NCBI GenBank assembly: GCA_964493955.1 | Contig: CAZBPZ010000086.1 | Coordinates: 1 to 5,177, forward strand | Source: CAZBPZ01 sp964493955 | Lineage (GTDB): Bacteria > Chloroflexota > Dehalococcoidia > Dehalococcoidales > Fen-1064 | Direction of reading: 5' to 3' | DNA length: 5,177 nucleotides | In this document: one piece after another, positions 4,734-5,177 of the stretch | How the letters are laid out: every line of letters begins with the position of its first letter | Position numbering within the stretch: position 1 is the stretch's first letter | Made by a program: the position numbers and the translations under genes | Notes under the pieces: generated by a model | What the model saw: only the letters and a program-made list of their open reading frames with translations | Told to the model about the DNA's origin: nothing | Databases searched by the model: none

Positions 4734-5177
4734 GAGGGCAGAAGAGGCCCTGGAGACACTCTGGATTGCGCTGGAAGAGCAGCAGGAGAAAGAGGTAGCA
4801 CCTGATACCCTGGGCCGGGCGGTGGTGGACGAGCTGCAGGTTGCCGGCCTGGTTACGGCGGCGGATGACCTGGTCAGCCTGACGGACGAGGGGCGCGTGG
4901 AGGCAAGGGGGGTCGTGCGGCGGCACCGTCTGGCAGAGAGACTGCTGACCGATGTCCTGGGTTCGCACGAGCGCCTGACGCATGAACGGGCCTGCCGTTT
5001 CGAGCACCTGCTTGACCGGGGGCTGGACGACAACATCTGCACCCTGCTGGGGCACCCCAGGGTGTGCCCCCACGGCAAGCCGATTCCGCCGGGGAGGTGC
5101 TGCGCCCGGCATTCCCAGCAGGTGGGGGCGGTGGTACGGCCGCTGCGGGATATGATGCCCGGTCAACATGGTAAGGT
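4723..5177 (+). CDS. DtxR/MntR-like metalloregulator with reduced HTH and Cys cluster, 3' end cut off
   Basis: 151 complete residues are visible from ATG 4723; the gene runs off the right edge. The metal-binding and dimerisation domain is clear: RRHRLAERLLTDVLG (66-80), HERACRFEHLL (87-97), then HPRVCPHGKPIP (111-122). By alignment with DtxR from memory, H68, E72, H87, C91, E94 and H95 correspond to ligands H79, E83, H98, C102, E105 and H106. The N-terminal helix-turn-helix region (about 10-57) is about 11 residues shorter than in DtxR, and the recognition-helix segment appears missing. Extra C106, C115, C126 and C127 with H111 and H117 could bind metal or an Fe-S cluster. The last residues (VVRPLRDMMPGQHGKV) look like the start of an SH3-like FeoA domain. 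Likely role: iron-responsive regulation of the feo operon or a FeoA-type partner of FeoB; which one is not settled by the sequence. Confidence 0.88.
   Translation, partial: MLSERAEEALETLWIALEEQQEKEVAPDTLGRAVVDELQVAGLVTAADDLVSLTDEGRVEARGVVRRHRLAERLLTDVLGSHERLTHERACRFEHLLDRGLDDNICTLLGHPRVCPHGKPIPPGRCCARHSQQVGAVVRPLRDMMPGQHGK

Noticed and set aside
4677..5169. Minus-strand frames opposite the DtxR-like gene
   Set aside because: They are antisense to a gene with clear family motifs and show no recognisable protein features.
1..5177. tRNA, rRNA, CRISPR array, insertion sequence or attachment site
   Set aside because: I saw no repeat-spacer pattern, transposase motif, terminal inverted repeats or tRNA-like cloverleaf. 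The window is almost fully coding.

Overview
The window is a GC-rich, gene-dense bacterial segment. It looks like a two-component regulatory pair placed divergently next to a Fur regulator and a ferrous-iron uptake (feo) cluster. The FeoB variant, a seven-cysteine mini-protein and a DtxR-like protein with an extra cysteine cluster, in that order, resemble arrangements I associate with anaerobic Chloroflexota of the Dehalococcoidia type. That taxonomic guess is an inference from protein flavour and gene order; there is no rRNA or other marker here.

Layout. Minus strand, 1-1724: an OmpR-type response regulator (TTG start at 1724) is followed after 3 bp by a membrane sensor histidine kinase. The kinase runs off the left edge before its ATP-binding domain. 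Intergenic 1725-1866: two good sigma70-type promoters stand back to back, one for the two-component operon and one for fur. A 20-bp dyad covers the -35 box of the minus-strand promoter, and a smaller dyad sits at the -10/start region of the fur promoter. Plus strand, 1867-2313: a Fur-family repressor whose start is set by promoter and ribosome-site positions. Its 3' end carries a GC-rich hairpin and a T-rich tract that may terminate transcription. 2314-2526: a 213-bp gap with no conventional intact gene. It holds two adjacent hairpins and a well-primed tiny reading frame that becomes a roughly 49-residue hydrophobic peptide if one frameshift is allowed. 2527-4548: FeoB, the GTPase-gated Fe(II) transporter. 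4548-4733: a 61-residue cysteine-rich protein starting on the feoB stop codon. 4723-5177: a DtxR/MntR-like protein overlapping the previous gene by 11 bp and running off the right edge, apparently just as a FeoA-like domain begins.

How it fits together. Fur and the DtxR-like protein are both metal-sensing families and flank the iron transporter. No separate feoA is present; the FeoA-like piece appears to be fused to the DtxR-like protein. The last three genes overlap or abut and are probably translated together. The most unusual point is that the DtxR-like protein keeps all six metal-ligand positions I could align (H68, E72, H87, C91, E94, H95) but is about 11 residues short exactly where the DNA-recognition helix should be. 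It also has a C/H-rich stretch (C106 to C127). With the seven-cysteine neighbour, this suggests a metal- or Fe-S-responsive accessory module acting on FeoB, possibly by protein contact rather than classical DNA binding.
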